In this document: in pieces, positions 25,068 through 38,200 of the stretch | Layout of the letters: each line of letters begins with the position of its first letter | Numbering within the stretch: position 1 is the first letter of the stretch | Position numbers and translations under genes: made by a program | NCBI GenBank assembly: GCA_028583405.1 | Contig: CM053264.1 | Coordinates: forward strand, 10,409,030-10,473,029 | Direction: 5' to 3' | DNA from: Pogonophryne albipinna | Taxonomy: Eukaryota; Chordata; Actinopteri; Perciformes; Artedidraconidae | DNA length: 64,000 nt | Notes under the pieces: model-generated | Databases searched by the model: none | Told to the model about the DNA's origin: nothing | The model's input: the letters and a program-made list of their open reading frames with translations, nothing else

Positions 25068-26443
25068 TTAAGTGTTAAACTTCAAGGTTTACCTAAAACT
25101 ACATGTTCTAAAAGGCCTGCTTATGAAGATGTTATAAAAGAAGATTTCTCAATGCTTTGTCTACCATTTTGTATTGACTACCTTAATAAACTGTCTTCTC
25201 CAACCAATTGTCATTATGTATCTCTGTGCGTCAGCTTCTTTCTTCCCTGCACCGCCTACACACCTCTGGAATAACTTTCCGCCCGCGCTGACCCCTGCGA
25301 GATCAGGCTGGCAATTCAATGGCTCAGTGGGGAGCTTGTGTATGTGCTTTATTATTTGCCTCTGGGCCTGTCGGAGTGCAATACCCTTTCATATTATTCT
25401 CCAGGTGTCGCTTCCTGTGTTCTGGCCGTACCCCGTGTGTACGTGTGTGGGTTGTGCGACTCATGTGCAGGAGAAAGTGATCGCGACTTCGGTTGCTGCG
25501 ATGATTAATGGGGGAAACTTTCAGGGCTGATTCCATTCGGATAATAGTCGCCAGGCAAAAAAAAGCAATCTCACTTGTCGCTCTTTTCTGCACAATTGAT
25601 CCAAAAGGCAAAAAAATAAAAATGTGGCAAGCTCTCAATTCCTGTGTTTTGATTATATTACATTACACACAGGCACACACACATTTCCCGAAAGCTTGCT
25701 CTCATTTTATATCCATGTGAACTCATTGGTTTTGAGAGAATAAACCGACCTTGCACTGCCGCTCACTTGCAACAGATACTTTTCTATTCCAGGCTGATTG
25801 ATCTGGGCATTCAGCATTTGGCATTTCCACATATGTTTCCGTTCTCATTAGCTACCGACGCTGACATAATTGGTAACCACAGATGGACGATAGGATGTCT
25901 GGCTGACACTATCTCACTCACACAGCCCCGCGGCACATTTACAACTTTGCCTTTGTGACACCATTTCAAGGTCTCTGTTCTGGATTGCCTCTCTGCACGG
26001 GGAACATCTGCACCTAATGAAAAACTCAGCCTTGTTAAAATCCACCTTCATGCATACATCAAGCATCAATAACAAAATCAAACTTCCTTTTTGTTTTTGG
26101 AACAGATGAACATATTCTCTCACACCTTTAATTGTATTTGTTGCATTTTATTTGGCTTTATTTATTCACACTGTCTGATTATTTGACACCATTGTTCTCA
26201 CCAGCCCAAAGGAAATGAAAACACCTTTTTTTAGACATTTGTTGTTCAGAATTTATGTGAAGCAAATGTTCACACTTATGTTTATTTTACCTTTTTAAGA
26301 TGGATTGAACTTTTCGGATGAACCAAGAAGTTGTACAACACACTTCTCATGAATTGAGACAACTGCTCTGATCGTAATATTATTGCACTGCACTAAATAT
26401 TAACTGAAGAGATAATACCGCACTTTGGTGTGACACACACTGC
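25068..26443. other. Noncoding stretch
   Basis: No gene or repeat recognised. A GC-rich patch at 25250-25500 has overlapping frames on both strands without known motifs. Confidence 0.5.
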
Positions 26444-27065
26444 TGTTAGGGTTTGGGCTACATGGTAGAGTGTGATCTCATCAGCAACAGTTCATACCCT
26501 GGCAATGTGAAGCTTTCTTGGTTTTTGGTACTTAAATTTGGCAAAATAATACATTATTTACCAAGGGAAACCTGCAGTCACCTACAGTACTCACTGTCAA
26601 AGAATAATTCTTCCTTACTTCTAGATATTTAACCTTTCTGCCTGTTGACGTTTATCACCAACCCTGAGTCTGTTATCTCCCGTAAGGAATGTACTAATGC
26701 AGTCATATGCACTCATTCTCAGTTGTATGACCGGTCAACTCTCGGTCACAGAGCCTAAGAGTCAGGCAAGTGATTGAGTATCTCCAGAATGTTGGGGATA
26801 TCTCCAGTGTTCCCAGGTGTTTATGCACCATCCCCCAATATGTGGATTAACTCTCTGTAAACTAGTTAAAAGGTCTATTCGAGAGAGAGAGAGAGGCTGG
26901 TCAGAATTGATGTGCAGTAAGAACCTCTGGCTGCTCTGTGACTTGTGATGTGAATTTCTCCGGCCGATACTTGTAAATAAATATCAGTGTTTGACATCAA
27001 AGCTCCAACTCTCCTCGTGTCTCTCTGAGTCCTGACTCTCCATTGCTGCAGAAGTTTCCCTTACA
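26444..27065 (+). mobile_element. Possible solo LTR
   Basis: Begins TGTTAGGG and ends CCCTTACA, an imperfect inverted pair of the TG...CA type. Inside are a TATA-like taaaagg (near 26866), a GA tract, and aataaatatcagtgtttgac followed by a T/C-rich end (ctctcctcgtgtctctctga), the order expected for U3-R-U5. No 5-bp target duplication was found (actgc versus cttac), and no internal retroviral-type gene is adjacent. Tentative. Confidence 0.35.
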
Positions 27066-28351
27066 CTTACCTATTTGTCATCACTAACAGAACAAATGTT
27101 GTTCATCCTGCTACAAGCATACCATTTGCTAAGTACATTAAGCAAATGTTTAAAACAAAAGATAAGTTGTCAATGTGAATATCTTATTCTTGAAATCATT
27201 TGATTGTGATAGTTTGGATGGCAAAAGGTGCATAAAGCAGTCTACATTGTAAAGTGTGTCATTATTTGACAGTGTATTAATCCTATCAACACTTGGTGCT
27301 TCACCTTGATAAAATATTCAAAGGAAAAAATGCAGTGCCTTGAAAATGAAGCCACTGCAAACTTATATGTTCTGGAAATTATTCTGACACAGAGTATATT
27401 CGCAAAAATGGAACCCACACTGTTCGTCACCAAACAGGTTTTTAACGAGCTTTCAGTTGACTCATTGGTAGCCAGACAATTAGAGCCGCTGCAGCCGAGA
27501 ACCAAGGCTCTAATTGGCTGCCTTGAGATCTGTATGGTTTTTTGTAGCATTGTAGATCACACAGACCATAACAATAGTGAACAAAACACTATCCAGTCAT
27601 TTCTTTCATTATTTCATAAAAGGCCATGAAGTTATTTCGTGCGGTCTCTTTAAAAATAGACTGAAAAGTCAAATGAGGCAACTGATGATGTTTACTTGTT
27701 TGTCCTATATGCCTTCTGCAACTCATTGAGCACTTCGAACAAAGACTTGTTGTTGTCCAACCATAAGCTGGTTGCTAGGGTCTTTACCTGAGGAAAAAAA
27801 CAAATAAATAACTTTAAAAAAATAACTTCACATGCTGCCTTGAAAAATATGCTTTCTAATATGATCTCACTGTTATCTGGAGCAACTCATTATCAAGATT
27901 CTGCTATATTAATTCATTAATCTCAGTGTGATGATGTCGAAAGGGCTGAAATGCTGAGGCCAGTGTGAGAGAGGTTGGCATTTAGTTTTTTTACTTCTGC
28001 TGACTTAAAAAACATAAATAAGTTCCATTGGGATTAACAAAGCGATGAAGCATTAAAGTAAAGGTCAGCACCTGGGGGCTGCAGTCTTTTTCCACTCATG
28101 ATTCCACAACTAAAAGCATATATCATAAATGACATAACAAATTAAAGGTTTAAAGTTCATTGCTAGCAATTATTTCAAAGCGTTCTAAACCAGCCGTGGG
28201 TTGATTGGTGATGCATATCTGCAATGCTTTGTATCAATATTATGAAATGTATGTGCTTATAATGTTGCTCTTCCCTTCTGGTTTCATCAAATAACAGCCT
28301 TTTCACAGACACTGTCAAATATAGGGAAATAAGCGATTAATGAGGATGATA
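27066..28351. other. Noncoding stretch
   Basis: A 107-codon plus-strand frame at 27306-27629 has no recognisable domain and no splice or promoter context; it is considered chance. Confidence 0.5.
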
Positions 28352-28548
28352 GGGAGGCTGTGGCTCAGTGGATAGTGGGCTGGGCTTCAAATCAGGAGAT
28401 AGCAGGTTCGAGTCCCACTGCAGTCAGCATGTCGTTGTGTCCCTGGGACACTTCACCCCAAATTGCTCTTGTGGTGATTGTCCACAGTACTGAATGTATT
28501 TAAGCCGCTTTGGATAAAAGCGTCTATCAAATGCCTGTAATGTAATGA
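28352..28548 (+). mobile_element. tRNA-derived SINE
   Basis: The A-box-like tggctcagtgg (28361-28371) and B box ggttcgagtcc (28404-28414) are spaced as in a tRNA. They are followed by a non-tRNA body (tgtgtccctgggacacttca and ccgctttggataaaagcgtc) and the short tandem tail tgtaatgtaatga. The tggataaaagcgtct...aaatg body is common in teleost SINEs. The A/B boxes would serve RNA polymerase III. It is not a functional tRNA gene: the head is diverged and no proper cloverleaf end follows. Confidence 0.85.
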
Positions 28549-31012
28549 TACGCCAACCAGCCATTTTCTATTAATCCAGAACAGTCTATAAATGATCTTA
28601 TTAACAATGAGTCATTCTTTAGTTGTTGTTAAAAGTTGACATGCAAGAGACCATTTCATGATTTATATTCAGAGCACTTGTCGAGTAACTTCTCAAGTTT
28701 GACTTTAGTTCTACAGTATTTTCAAATATTCCTTTTAAAAAAAGTCTGTTTTAACATTTATTTTTTCAAATAGAAACTCAGCAGGGTTAAGGTCTGCTGA
28801 CTGCAGAAGGAAATCCTTGCAAGTCAGCTCTTCCTGAAGACTTCAAATAGTCAGCGCATAGCTTTGATGCATGTTTAGGCTTACGGCATTGACTGCAGAA
28901 AAACGTTAATGCTGTCTTTGGTCAGTGTGAATTTGATCCATTACAACCTACAGTTTTTCACTTTTAAAATAAGCGGTACACTCATTTTATTCCACATAAC
29001 CACTGAACACTTCATCGATAAAACTGTATTCAACATGTTGTTCTAATGTTCTCTTTGTGCAATAGACCTTTGTTATTAGAGAGGACATTTCAATACGCAG
29101 TCGTTTCAAGCAACTCACACATGCAAGAAAGTGTGGTATCCTGGATTATTCACGAGCCTTCAAACATCCAGTTGATTTGATAACTATTGAAGGATATTAT
29201 GTGACATTCAACCTAGTACCCCCATATCACATGCAGTCCTAGCTGCGTTCCAGTCATTCACAACTCTGCAAGTTGTCGGGACTCGCACATTTTAAACACC
29301 CATAGGCTGTGTCTCATCCCTGGGTGAGCAGATCCGTGTCAAGCGTGCTCAACAGCCATAGGTGGGAAAAGAGAGAAATGCTTTCAGAAAGAGACACTGA
29401 CAGGTCTACATTTTGACTCGCTTCCTCAAAGTTGTTGACTGTATTGCATAATCCTCCAGTCCCAGTATGAGGGACATTATCTGTATCCAAAAAGCTTATA
29501 ATAAAATGGAAGAAAGCGACATGTAACTTGGCCATTTTAAAAAGTAGGCTCAGTTGCCTTGGAAACACTGATAGTACTTTTGTGGACAATAGGTCCTTGT
29601 GGTTCACTGCACCAGACGAGAGCAATAAGATGTATTTCTATACATTCATTCATTCAGGTTTGATACCCAGTAACTAAATTAGGAATTTGCATGAAATCCT
29701 CACATAGCTCAGTCCCCTTAGAGAGAAGAATAAAGTCCTCTCGAGCCGTTTTACTTCTGAGGTCAATAAGGAGCCAGATTGCTTTCATTATTAGCAATAG
29801 CGGTGTCTCTGCCATCATCCACTCCAATTACCTGCTGCCATGGCTACAGCTCAACTTTCCATCTCTTTTCTAATCTCCCTCCAATTTGTGTGATTAACCT
29901 CATTGCTAGTCAATATCCTGCCTTATTCAAGCCCTGACATTCCCTACCTGCCCACTAAGTCATGTTTTCTAATCACCGGACCCTGTCAACTGGGCCTCAT
30001 TACCCAATCAAACATTTGTATCAGAAGTATCCTCTCAGTGTTGCTGGTAGCATTTAGCCTTGAGCTTATGCCTATGTTAGTGACTTATCTGTAGTTTGTC
30101 GGTATTGGTATCAACATCAAACTTAATCAGACATTAAACTTGCTTTCTCTGGGTGTTTTCTGACTTGGATAAAGGCCCTTTTGCTGTTTCAATGTAGTTC
30201 AACTCTCAGGAAACAGCTTGCCTTTAAGGAGCTCTTAAAATGTTTAAACTCAATACCAATGTGACCATTAAAACCTCTCTAAATGACATGCCTATGCACC
30301 TGTTTTCTTCCCTCACTGACCGCATCGGTGGATTAGTTTCCAAGCCTCAGGCACCCATTTTGCTTGAGGCTGATTGCGTATGCAGGTTTTTTTTGGGGGA
30401 CTTGTTTTTACCACAATTTGATGCGCATAAATCTCTGAGATTGAATGAAGTATGGAGCAGCAACTTGATGCCTATTAGCAGACATTCATTAAATGCAATT
30501 AACAAATTGTTCAGTGCAAGTCAGTTAAGTTCCCTTTGATTACAACACTGAGTTTGATGGGCCACCACATGAATAAAGTGCATTAACTACCTTGCAAGTA
30601 TAGAGTATAGTATTACGGTATGGAGGAGTTATTGAAAGGTCCTTATATCAAACTCCAAAGTAGGCAGTGTGCACAAAATGCAACAATCCAAGAGACACAA
30701 GCTTGAATAAGACGTTGTAAGCGAGAAGCCAAATTGATTAAATTATTTAAAGAAAGGGAATGAAGACTAATTGAAGGAGTAACACAAATCCAACAGTGGT
30801 TGTAACACAATGATTAAACTGAGCATCTTTCTGATTAAGTTTGATACAATCTGACAGTCATTTCCGAAAACAGTCAAACTGAGAATGTCTAATTCAATAT
30901 TGAAAGTTGTGAAACAATTAAAAGTTGGTACTGTCCCAGAGCTTTGGAAAGGCAAACCATATATATTCCCCCTCTTTGGCAATCAGCCTTAATGCCTTTT
31001 CCGTCTGTGTTG
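28549..31012. other. Noncoding stretch
   Basis: No gene or repeat recognised. Confidence 0.5.
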
Positions 31013-31062
31013 CTATTTATAGCATGTGTGTCTCAGAAACTAAGGTCTCTGATCAATTAAAC

Positions 31063-31140
31063 ATGGCCCTCAAGACAACTACATTAATTACACTGCTGTT
31101 GTTGAGCCTGGCTGCAAGTGCACTTGAGACTTCACACTGA
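31063..31140 (+). CDS. Signal-peptide-like micro-ORF beside the gap (doubtful)
   Basis: 25 codons. From ATG at 31063 the peptide has a lysine at residue 4, a hydrophobic core LITLLLLSLAA, and an ASA|L cleavage-like site, then stops at 31140. A TATA-like ctatttatag lies at 31013-31022, about 40-50 bp upstream. No convincing splice donor lies inside the frame (only caagtgcac), so it does not clearly continue as an exon; any downstream exon would fall in or beyond the N gap. Chance is quite possible. Confidence 0.15.
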   Translation: MALKTTTLITLLLLSLAASALETSH

Positions 31141-31257
31141 ACGGAAGGCCAAATGGAGAGCTCTAAGATTTGGTATTTTTGTTTGGAAAGCACATACATT
31201 TGCCAATATCTTTTATTTCATTAGGTTACATTTGGACTCAAATTTAGCAAGTTGGGA

Positions 31258-32257
31258 NNNNNNNNNNNNNNNNNNNNNNNNNNNNNNNNNNNNNNNNNNN
31301 NNNNNNNNNNNNNNNNNNNNNNNNNNNNNNNNNNNNNNNNNNNNNNNNNNNNNNNNNNNNNNNNNNNNNNNNNNNNNNNNNNNNNNNNNNNNNNNNNNNN
31401 NNNNNNNNNNNNNNNNNNNNNNNNNNNNNNNNNNNNNNNNNNNNNNNNNNNNNNNNNNNNNNNNNNNNNNNNNNNNNNNNNNNNNNNNNNNNNNNNNNNN
31501 NNNNNNNNNNNNNNNNNNNNNNNNNNNNNNNNNNNNNNNNNNNNNNNNNNNNNNNNNNNNNNNNNNNNNNNNNNNNNNNNNNNNNNNNNNNNNNNNNNNN
31601 NNNNNNNNNNNNNNNNNNNNNNNNNNNNNNNNNNNNNNNNNNNNNNNNNNNNNNNNNNNNNNNNNNNNNNNNNNNNNNNNNNNNNNNNNNNNNNNNNNNN
31701 NNNNNNNNNNNNNNNNNNNNNNNNNNNNNNNNNNNNNNNNNNNNNNNNNNNNNNNNNNNNNNNNNNNNNNNNNNNNNNNNNNNNNNNNNNNNNNNNNNNN
31801 NNNNNNNNNNNNNNNNNNNNNNNNNNNNNNNNNNNNNNNNNNNNNNNNNNNNNNNNNNNNNNNNNNNNNNNNNNNNNNNNNNNNNNNNNNNNNNNNNNNN
31901 NNNNNNNNNNNNNNNNNNNNNNNNNNNNNNNNNNNNNNNNNNNNNNNNNNNNNNNNNNNNNNNNNNNNNNNNNNNNNNNNNNNNNNNNNNNNNNNNNNNN
32001 NNNNNNNNNNNNNNNNNNNNNNNNNNNNNNNNNNNNNNNNNNNNNNNNNNNNNNNNNNNNNNNNNNNNNNNNNNNNNNNNNNNNNNNNNNNNNNNNNNNN
32101 NNNNNNNNNNNNNNNNNNNNNNNNNNNNNNNNNNNNNNNNNNNNNNNNNNNNNNNNNNNNNNNNNNNNNNNNNNNNNNNNNNNNNNNNNNNNNNNNNNNN
32201 NNNNNNNNNNNNNNNNNNNNNNNNNNNNNNNNNNNNNNNNNNNNNNNNNNNNNNNNN
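31258..32257. other. Assembly gap of exactly 1000 N
   Basis: There are 1000 consecutive N between two contigs. The round number suggests a scaffolding placeholder, not a measured gap. Open frames that appear to cross it are artefacts. It lies between the two duplication copies, which matters for judging whether the duplication is real. Confidence 0.99.
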
Positions 32258-35200
32258 CGGGTGTCAAAACAGCTCAGCTTCCATATGGCTTAAAAGGAGA
32301 CTTCAATCTAATTTCTGTTATCACGGCTCTGCTGTTGGTTTAAATGTATCCTCTTTGCGCTGTAAACACACACAATTGTATTTGATATACCTCTCACTGA
32401 CCCACTGGTTTTCACAACATAAATACTGAAGTAATTTAAAAGTCAATACATATTAAATGTACCCTTTAAAGCTTTTATTGAAAGATATTAAATATGGGGG
32501 TGAACTGTTTCTCTTTCTGTCGCTTCATGCAGCAAATGATGAAAAAACTGTTCATTCTCATTTGCCATACTATAAAAAAAGCTTAATATGAAATACACTT
32601 GAATCCAGAATTGTCTTCAGTGTATAGTGTATGAACTCATGTGGGAAGGACACAATTTGCTGTAACTTTCTTCTCTAATATACATGTACAGTATATTTTG
32701 TATTTAATTAAATCGTGTCTGCATCTCCAATTGTTCCAAACAGCCTTTAAAAATCGCTTTGAACCTGTACAAATCCTAAGTTTCATTGGTTGCATCAGGC
32801 ATGCCCACATTTTCTTTTGTATTTCTATGCACTCTCCTTTCTGTTAGCACGTCTGTACTCTATTTGTTACTGGTACCAAGGCCGTTGTGTAAAATCTGAA
32901 ATTCTTAGATTAGCACTAACATCAAAGGGATAGCTGGAAGCTGGCTCTCAGAAAACATTTCTGCCCAAGCAACATTTCAAATTTTGGGAGGATGCACCAA
33001 AACATGCAGTTTCCTTTTTGGCTACAGTAAACACACTTCAGGAAATCTATATTTGCAGGTGTGGAATTGAATGATATCTCTTAGGGTCAATTAGGAGGTC
33101 AGAAATGACTGTTTGTGCATATTTGTGATTTTTTTCCCCCTTTTTTAAAACGTTTGAAGCAAAACTAACTCATTTAGTCCATGCCTGCCCCTTAACCCAT
33201 TTAAAATAGTGAGTGAAAGTAGAGTAGGACAGTTAGATTAACATCACCTTCTTGTGGCTTGCTAACATTGTGCAAATGATTTAAAAAATCACCCCTTGGA
33301 CATTAATAACTCAAGGTGAAGTCAACTTTTAAACAGCTGTTCCTTTTTTCAACCAGCAGATGGCGTATTTTCCCCAAATAACAACATTTACATTTGTTTC
33401 TGTGCAGCCAACATTCATATTATTAATACAATGCTCCATAAGCAGTCGCCATGAATATTTTTAAATGTTTCCTTGCGGTGCGATGTTGCCCAATTACAGC
33501 ATGAATTATGTTTATGTATTTATTCAGATAACTGTTTTGTGTGCACATCTTATTATCTGCAGTTTTTTTGTAAAGGTTTGCATCAAATGAGCATAAATGG
33601 CAGTTTCTTGAAGTTTTGCCAACGACTAAAAAGTAAACACATATATGGCAAGAAAACTAAAGTTGCATCTGAACAAGTTTCAAGTTTCTTCTTGTTTTCT
33701 GAGCATTTCAAATTGGGCATATTTTTGAAGACACAAACCTTTTTAAAGAACTTCTTCAGAGAACGATGGATTTAGAAAGCAGAGAGGGAGAAGTGGGGGT
33801 AACAATAAACTCTCATTGGGAGACGGAAAAATTTGTAAACAATCTTGGCTAAAACAAACGGATAAGAGCAAGAGAGAAGCCGCTGGTTGGAAGGACAGGG
33901 CGCAGAGTGTGTGTGAAGCTGGTGCCTGTGTGTGGCTCTCTGCACACAGTAAGCAGGACGACTCCTCCTGACCAACCCCTGCAGAGTGACACCCCCTTTG
34001 TGTGGCAGTGAAGCATTGTGGGAGTCTGGAACTTGGGACTCCAATCACGTTCGCAGTCACTACAGAGGTGTGGGACCGACTGCCAGACACACACACAGAT
34101 AGCTTAGTCCTGACTTGTGTTGGGTGTGAGATTGGCACGGCCATTGTGGGGCACTGAAACATTCTGGGACTGCAGACTTGGAACATGCACACAACTCCAG
34201 AGCAGCAAAGATGATGACATGCACGTGTGTTACAGCTGCCAGACGGCAAATGAACAGCATTAGTTAGAGAGGAATTAAGAGGCAGCGGCTGAAGGGAACC
34301 ATTACAGCACACTCCCAGAACAAGCCTTCCAAGACATTATACCCAGGTCTCTGTCATTTCCCATCAATCTGAAGTCACTGTTTGGAACAGACTCAAAAGC
34401 AGGGCTAGATGAAAGGAAAATACGCCATAACAATGGTTAATATTGCAACATTAAACAGATATTAAAATACTCTCCATTTCTGCTGCTTTCAGTACACTGC
34501 TAAATAACCAGAAATTGCTTGTTGAATAAAAAAGAAAAATGAAATTAATCCCAATACTCTTTATTAAACACATTGAACTGACAAACCTTGACCAAGAATG
34601 ATAGTTACATTTTAAAGTGCAGTTTTCAGATTGTATCGCCCAATTCGAATTACTCAAAAAGTCCCTGCATGTATTATCACAGTCTTGATGTGTTCATCGC
34701 ACATGTAGACAATACAAATGATATATTGTGAAGTCCTCCTCGATAAGCTGTGTTGTTTTTATTCACAGGTCCTTATGATAGTAGGATCAAGTGTTTTTGC
34801 ATAGGCTGATCCCGTGCTGAGGTATACAATTGCATGCAAAACACGTCTAGAAAACAGTATTAATATGTGCCATGCATATCTGAGCCTGTGGATGATTTGT
34901 CTCAGAAAGACATTGTGACGTCATGTCCAGATATGAGCAGCACAGCTGTGGAGTCAATGGACTGTGGAGATAACAATCTTTGACTAAGGAAACGGGAGAA
35001 ACCAAATAAGAAAATGATAGGGGGTTTGAGGGATTTGGAGCTCATTTAAGTCACTCCGGGAGTCTAATTGAGGTTTTCCTTTATTTACCAAATGAAAGCA
35101 GAAAGACTTTGTGCAGGTAAAAAGGCTAAATGTAAGGCTTTCCTGTTGAATTGAGCATCATATTGGAGGAGGTAAAAGGATATTCAAACATAGCTGCTGA

Positions 35201-38200
35201 GTTTTTACTGGTGAATGTCCATTTTGAGAAATCAGAACATGGCATTCTTTCTGTTTTGCAGTGCTACAAAAGCAGCTCACACGTTGCTCAGATAAGCTTT
35301 CTTCCTTTGCCCGTATGGTTTTCACCCTCTCCCTTCAGCGCTGATATTATCACACCTATCACTTAAATCATGGCTGGCTTCATGACAATTCTTTTATCTA
35401 GGCACATTGAGAACAAAGCCCAAGAGATCATCGTGTGTGTAACACTGATGCTCCATCTTAAATATTGGAATTTCTTTCCTCACTGAGGCATGTTTTGATG
35501 GTGAATAAACACATTGAGCCAACACACGTTTACCTCTCTAGGGACTGAAAAACACCCTTATGGGAAATGTACGAAATCACAACCTGCAATTACAAGTAGA
35601 TGAGGCAGGTTGAGGGGGAAAGGCGGCACAGCACAAAGTGTATTACAGCGGCTCATCGTGAAACACCTACAGGGCCTGGTGATGGATACTGTGTTGCAGT
35701 GTGAGAGTGCAGGGCTTGACTCTTACTTTAAGGGTCAGTCTGTTTTTTTCTAATACAATCACATGAGCCATAACACGATAAAACATACTAGAACCACCGG
35801 TATTACAGTAACCTTGGTGTACATTTTGAAGAATTGGTAGCCTCCATGTATGTGTTTTTGATTTTGTTCATGTTGTTTATAATGCATTTTATTTCATTAT
35901 GTATTTATAAGACGGTTAGCATTGCGTGCATGAGTCACGTTAACTATCATTCATTTTGATGTCTCTTTCGGGTCGACAATGTAGTTCCTAAACGTCTGCA
36001 GTGTGCGTTGTTGCTAGGCAGCATCAAGTTAAACAAGAGGAGTTTCCCAAGGAGTTTAAAAAAACTTGCTCCTCAATAATAATAATAATGATAACATTAA
36101 TCATCTTGTCAAATGCAACATAGTGTCACAGAGCCAAATAATCCATCAGCAGTTGAACTAATTGCATTCCATGAAATTGTATTTAAATTGATTATTGGAG
36201 AAGAGCTTAAATCCCATGATTAAGAAATACCAAAGGCAACTAGAACATAAAAGATAATTTTATGTAAATCGACGGTCTCTACATCTATTATAATTCTTTG
36301 GAATGTACTTAATAGCCTGATGACATTGAGTGCTGTACTGTATGTTCAGCATAGAAGATACAGGCTACATAGCTTCCAAATTAATTTCTAATACATTCAG
36401 TCAACTCTGAAAAAAGGAGTCTTTTGGCGAAATAAGAAATCTTTTCACTTTAATTCTTTCTTTTTAGCAGTCTCCAGATACATGATTCAGAATGAGGGCT
36501 TGATGATAGTGGCGGAGCAGTTTCAATTTACATTTGAATTAAGTGGATCAAGAGTGCATTGACCCTGAACCCATCTTCACTCTCACTGTCAAAAGAAATC
36601 CCACTTCTGTGTGAAAATTAATCAGCACCTTGGTATATTTTGTTCATAAAATATGTAATTAGTTTTGAAGGGGAAGGCTGTATGAGAAGATGTTGCAGTA
36701 AATGATTTTCTCCAGTGACAGAAAAATCATCATCTTTATAGAAAATGCATGTAAATGTGGCTCTATGGATCTCAATATAAAACTGGTGCTGCTAAAAGAC
36801 ATGTTTCATTTCTCAAGCCTGTCATAACACTTTCTATTCAACAAGTGTATCTCCCAACAGACCAGAAACATACAGTTAAAGCAATACTAAATCAAATAAC
36901 GTATGAACTTAAAATAACATAAATCCCAATAGTGTAAGAAATACAAACAAATAAACAGCATTGCAAACTGTTCTCATATGTTTTTATCGAGGACCTTCTT
37001 AACAAATCCATAATTGGGCTTGGGCATCTGTTGAAAACATCCAAAACAATATTATTCCCCCACTCATGAAAAAAGCAAATTGTGTCATGGCCGCTGTTAT
37101 AACCCACAACAAGAAAGTCTTGTTCAATTAATCAAACTTATTATAGTGGACATGCATATAAATCATTTGCAGGCAAAGCTGACATCAATACAATCTAACA
37201 GCCTTAATGAGTGAGCGGAGGAAAAATGAGATATGAGCAGATGTTGAAAATGAAAACCTCATCAACAATGGTTATGTAAACGTGTCATATGAGGCGGAGG
37301 CCACTGGGTGGTGCTGTTGAGCTGGAGAAAGATGGGCGAAAGTTAGCTTGAGATTCAGAAAAGTGTGTTTGTGTGTGTCTTAAGTGCAGAGGGAGAGATA
37401 CAGTGAGAGGGGTGAAGGGTGAGAGAGATACAGAGGCAAAGGAAGGAACAAGGTGGAGAAGCAGAGGCAGTATTTCCTTAGTTTGAGAAATGACTTGTGA
37501 GAGAAGGGATAAAGATAGAAAAAGGGGTAGTGAATGGAGGGTAAACATGGAATAAACATCATATCATTCCTCCTGCTGTGTTAATTACATCCATTATTAC
37601 CCCGCTAGTTTCTGGGTCGGATGATTTTTTGATTCACAACAACACCCTTAGAGGAGAGATTAAAGAAAATTACAACAAAAGCTGTAGACCTCATTCAGGA
37701 GGGCCAGGCCTTGTTTATGGGTAATTGTGAAAAGCAATATACCGCTCTGCGAAAAAAAAAATCTGTTTACCACTTGAGCTCTCCCCAAGGGCCACAGCAT
37801 GGAGTGAGACACGCAGCGAGCGTTACATTTGTCTTTGGCTTCCCAGTTCCCCACTCTTTGACTATTTGTCTCCTACTCCCCCTCACTTTCTCTAATGCTA
37901 CATACAGCATCTTTAGAGGCACATTTAATTGTGCTCTCCGTATAATGATAGCGCCATGAATTGCTTTTAATTACCCCAGAGGAGAATGATATCATCACTT
38001 TAAGCAGTTGGTTGATAAGCCTGTTACTGTGTTCGTACATGCACGTTTCCCAAGCACCTGTTGTGTGTGAGTGTGTGTTTGCGTGCAAATCCCTCAGCGC
38101 GGCAATCTGTGCACTTTTGTAGCTGCATGTACTGGTTTCAGACACAACAGACCACCGAGCGACGTTCTGACAACAACCTCTGGGAGAGTGATGTAACGCA

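Noticed and set aside
27306..27629. 107-codon plus-strand frame in single-copy DNA
   Set aside because: No known motif, no splice or promoter support, and a 102-codon frame on the opposite strand overlaps it.
28352..28425. tRNA gene
   Set aside because: A and B boxes are present, but the head is diverged and runs into a SINE body with a tandem tail.
31118..32343. Long frames of 348-391 codons
   Set aside because: They consist almost wholly of the 1000 N gap.
33743..34312. 189-codon minus-strand frame
   Set aside because: Cys/Ser/Pro-rich without any recognisable domain, with overlapping frames in the other phases of the same strand and local word duplication. Chance is more likely than a gene.
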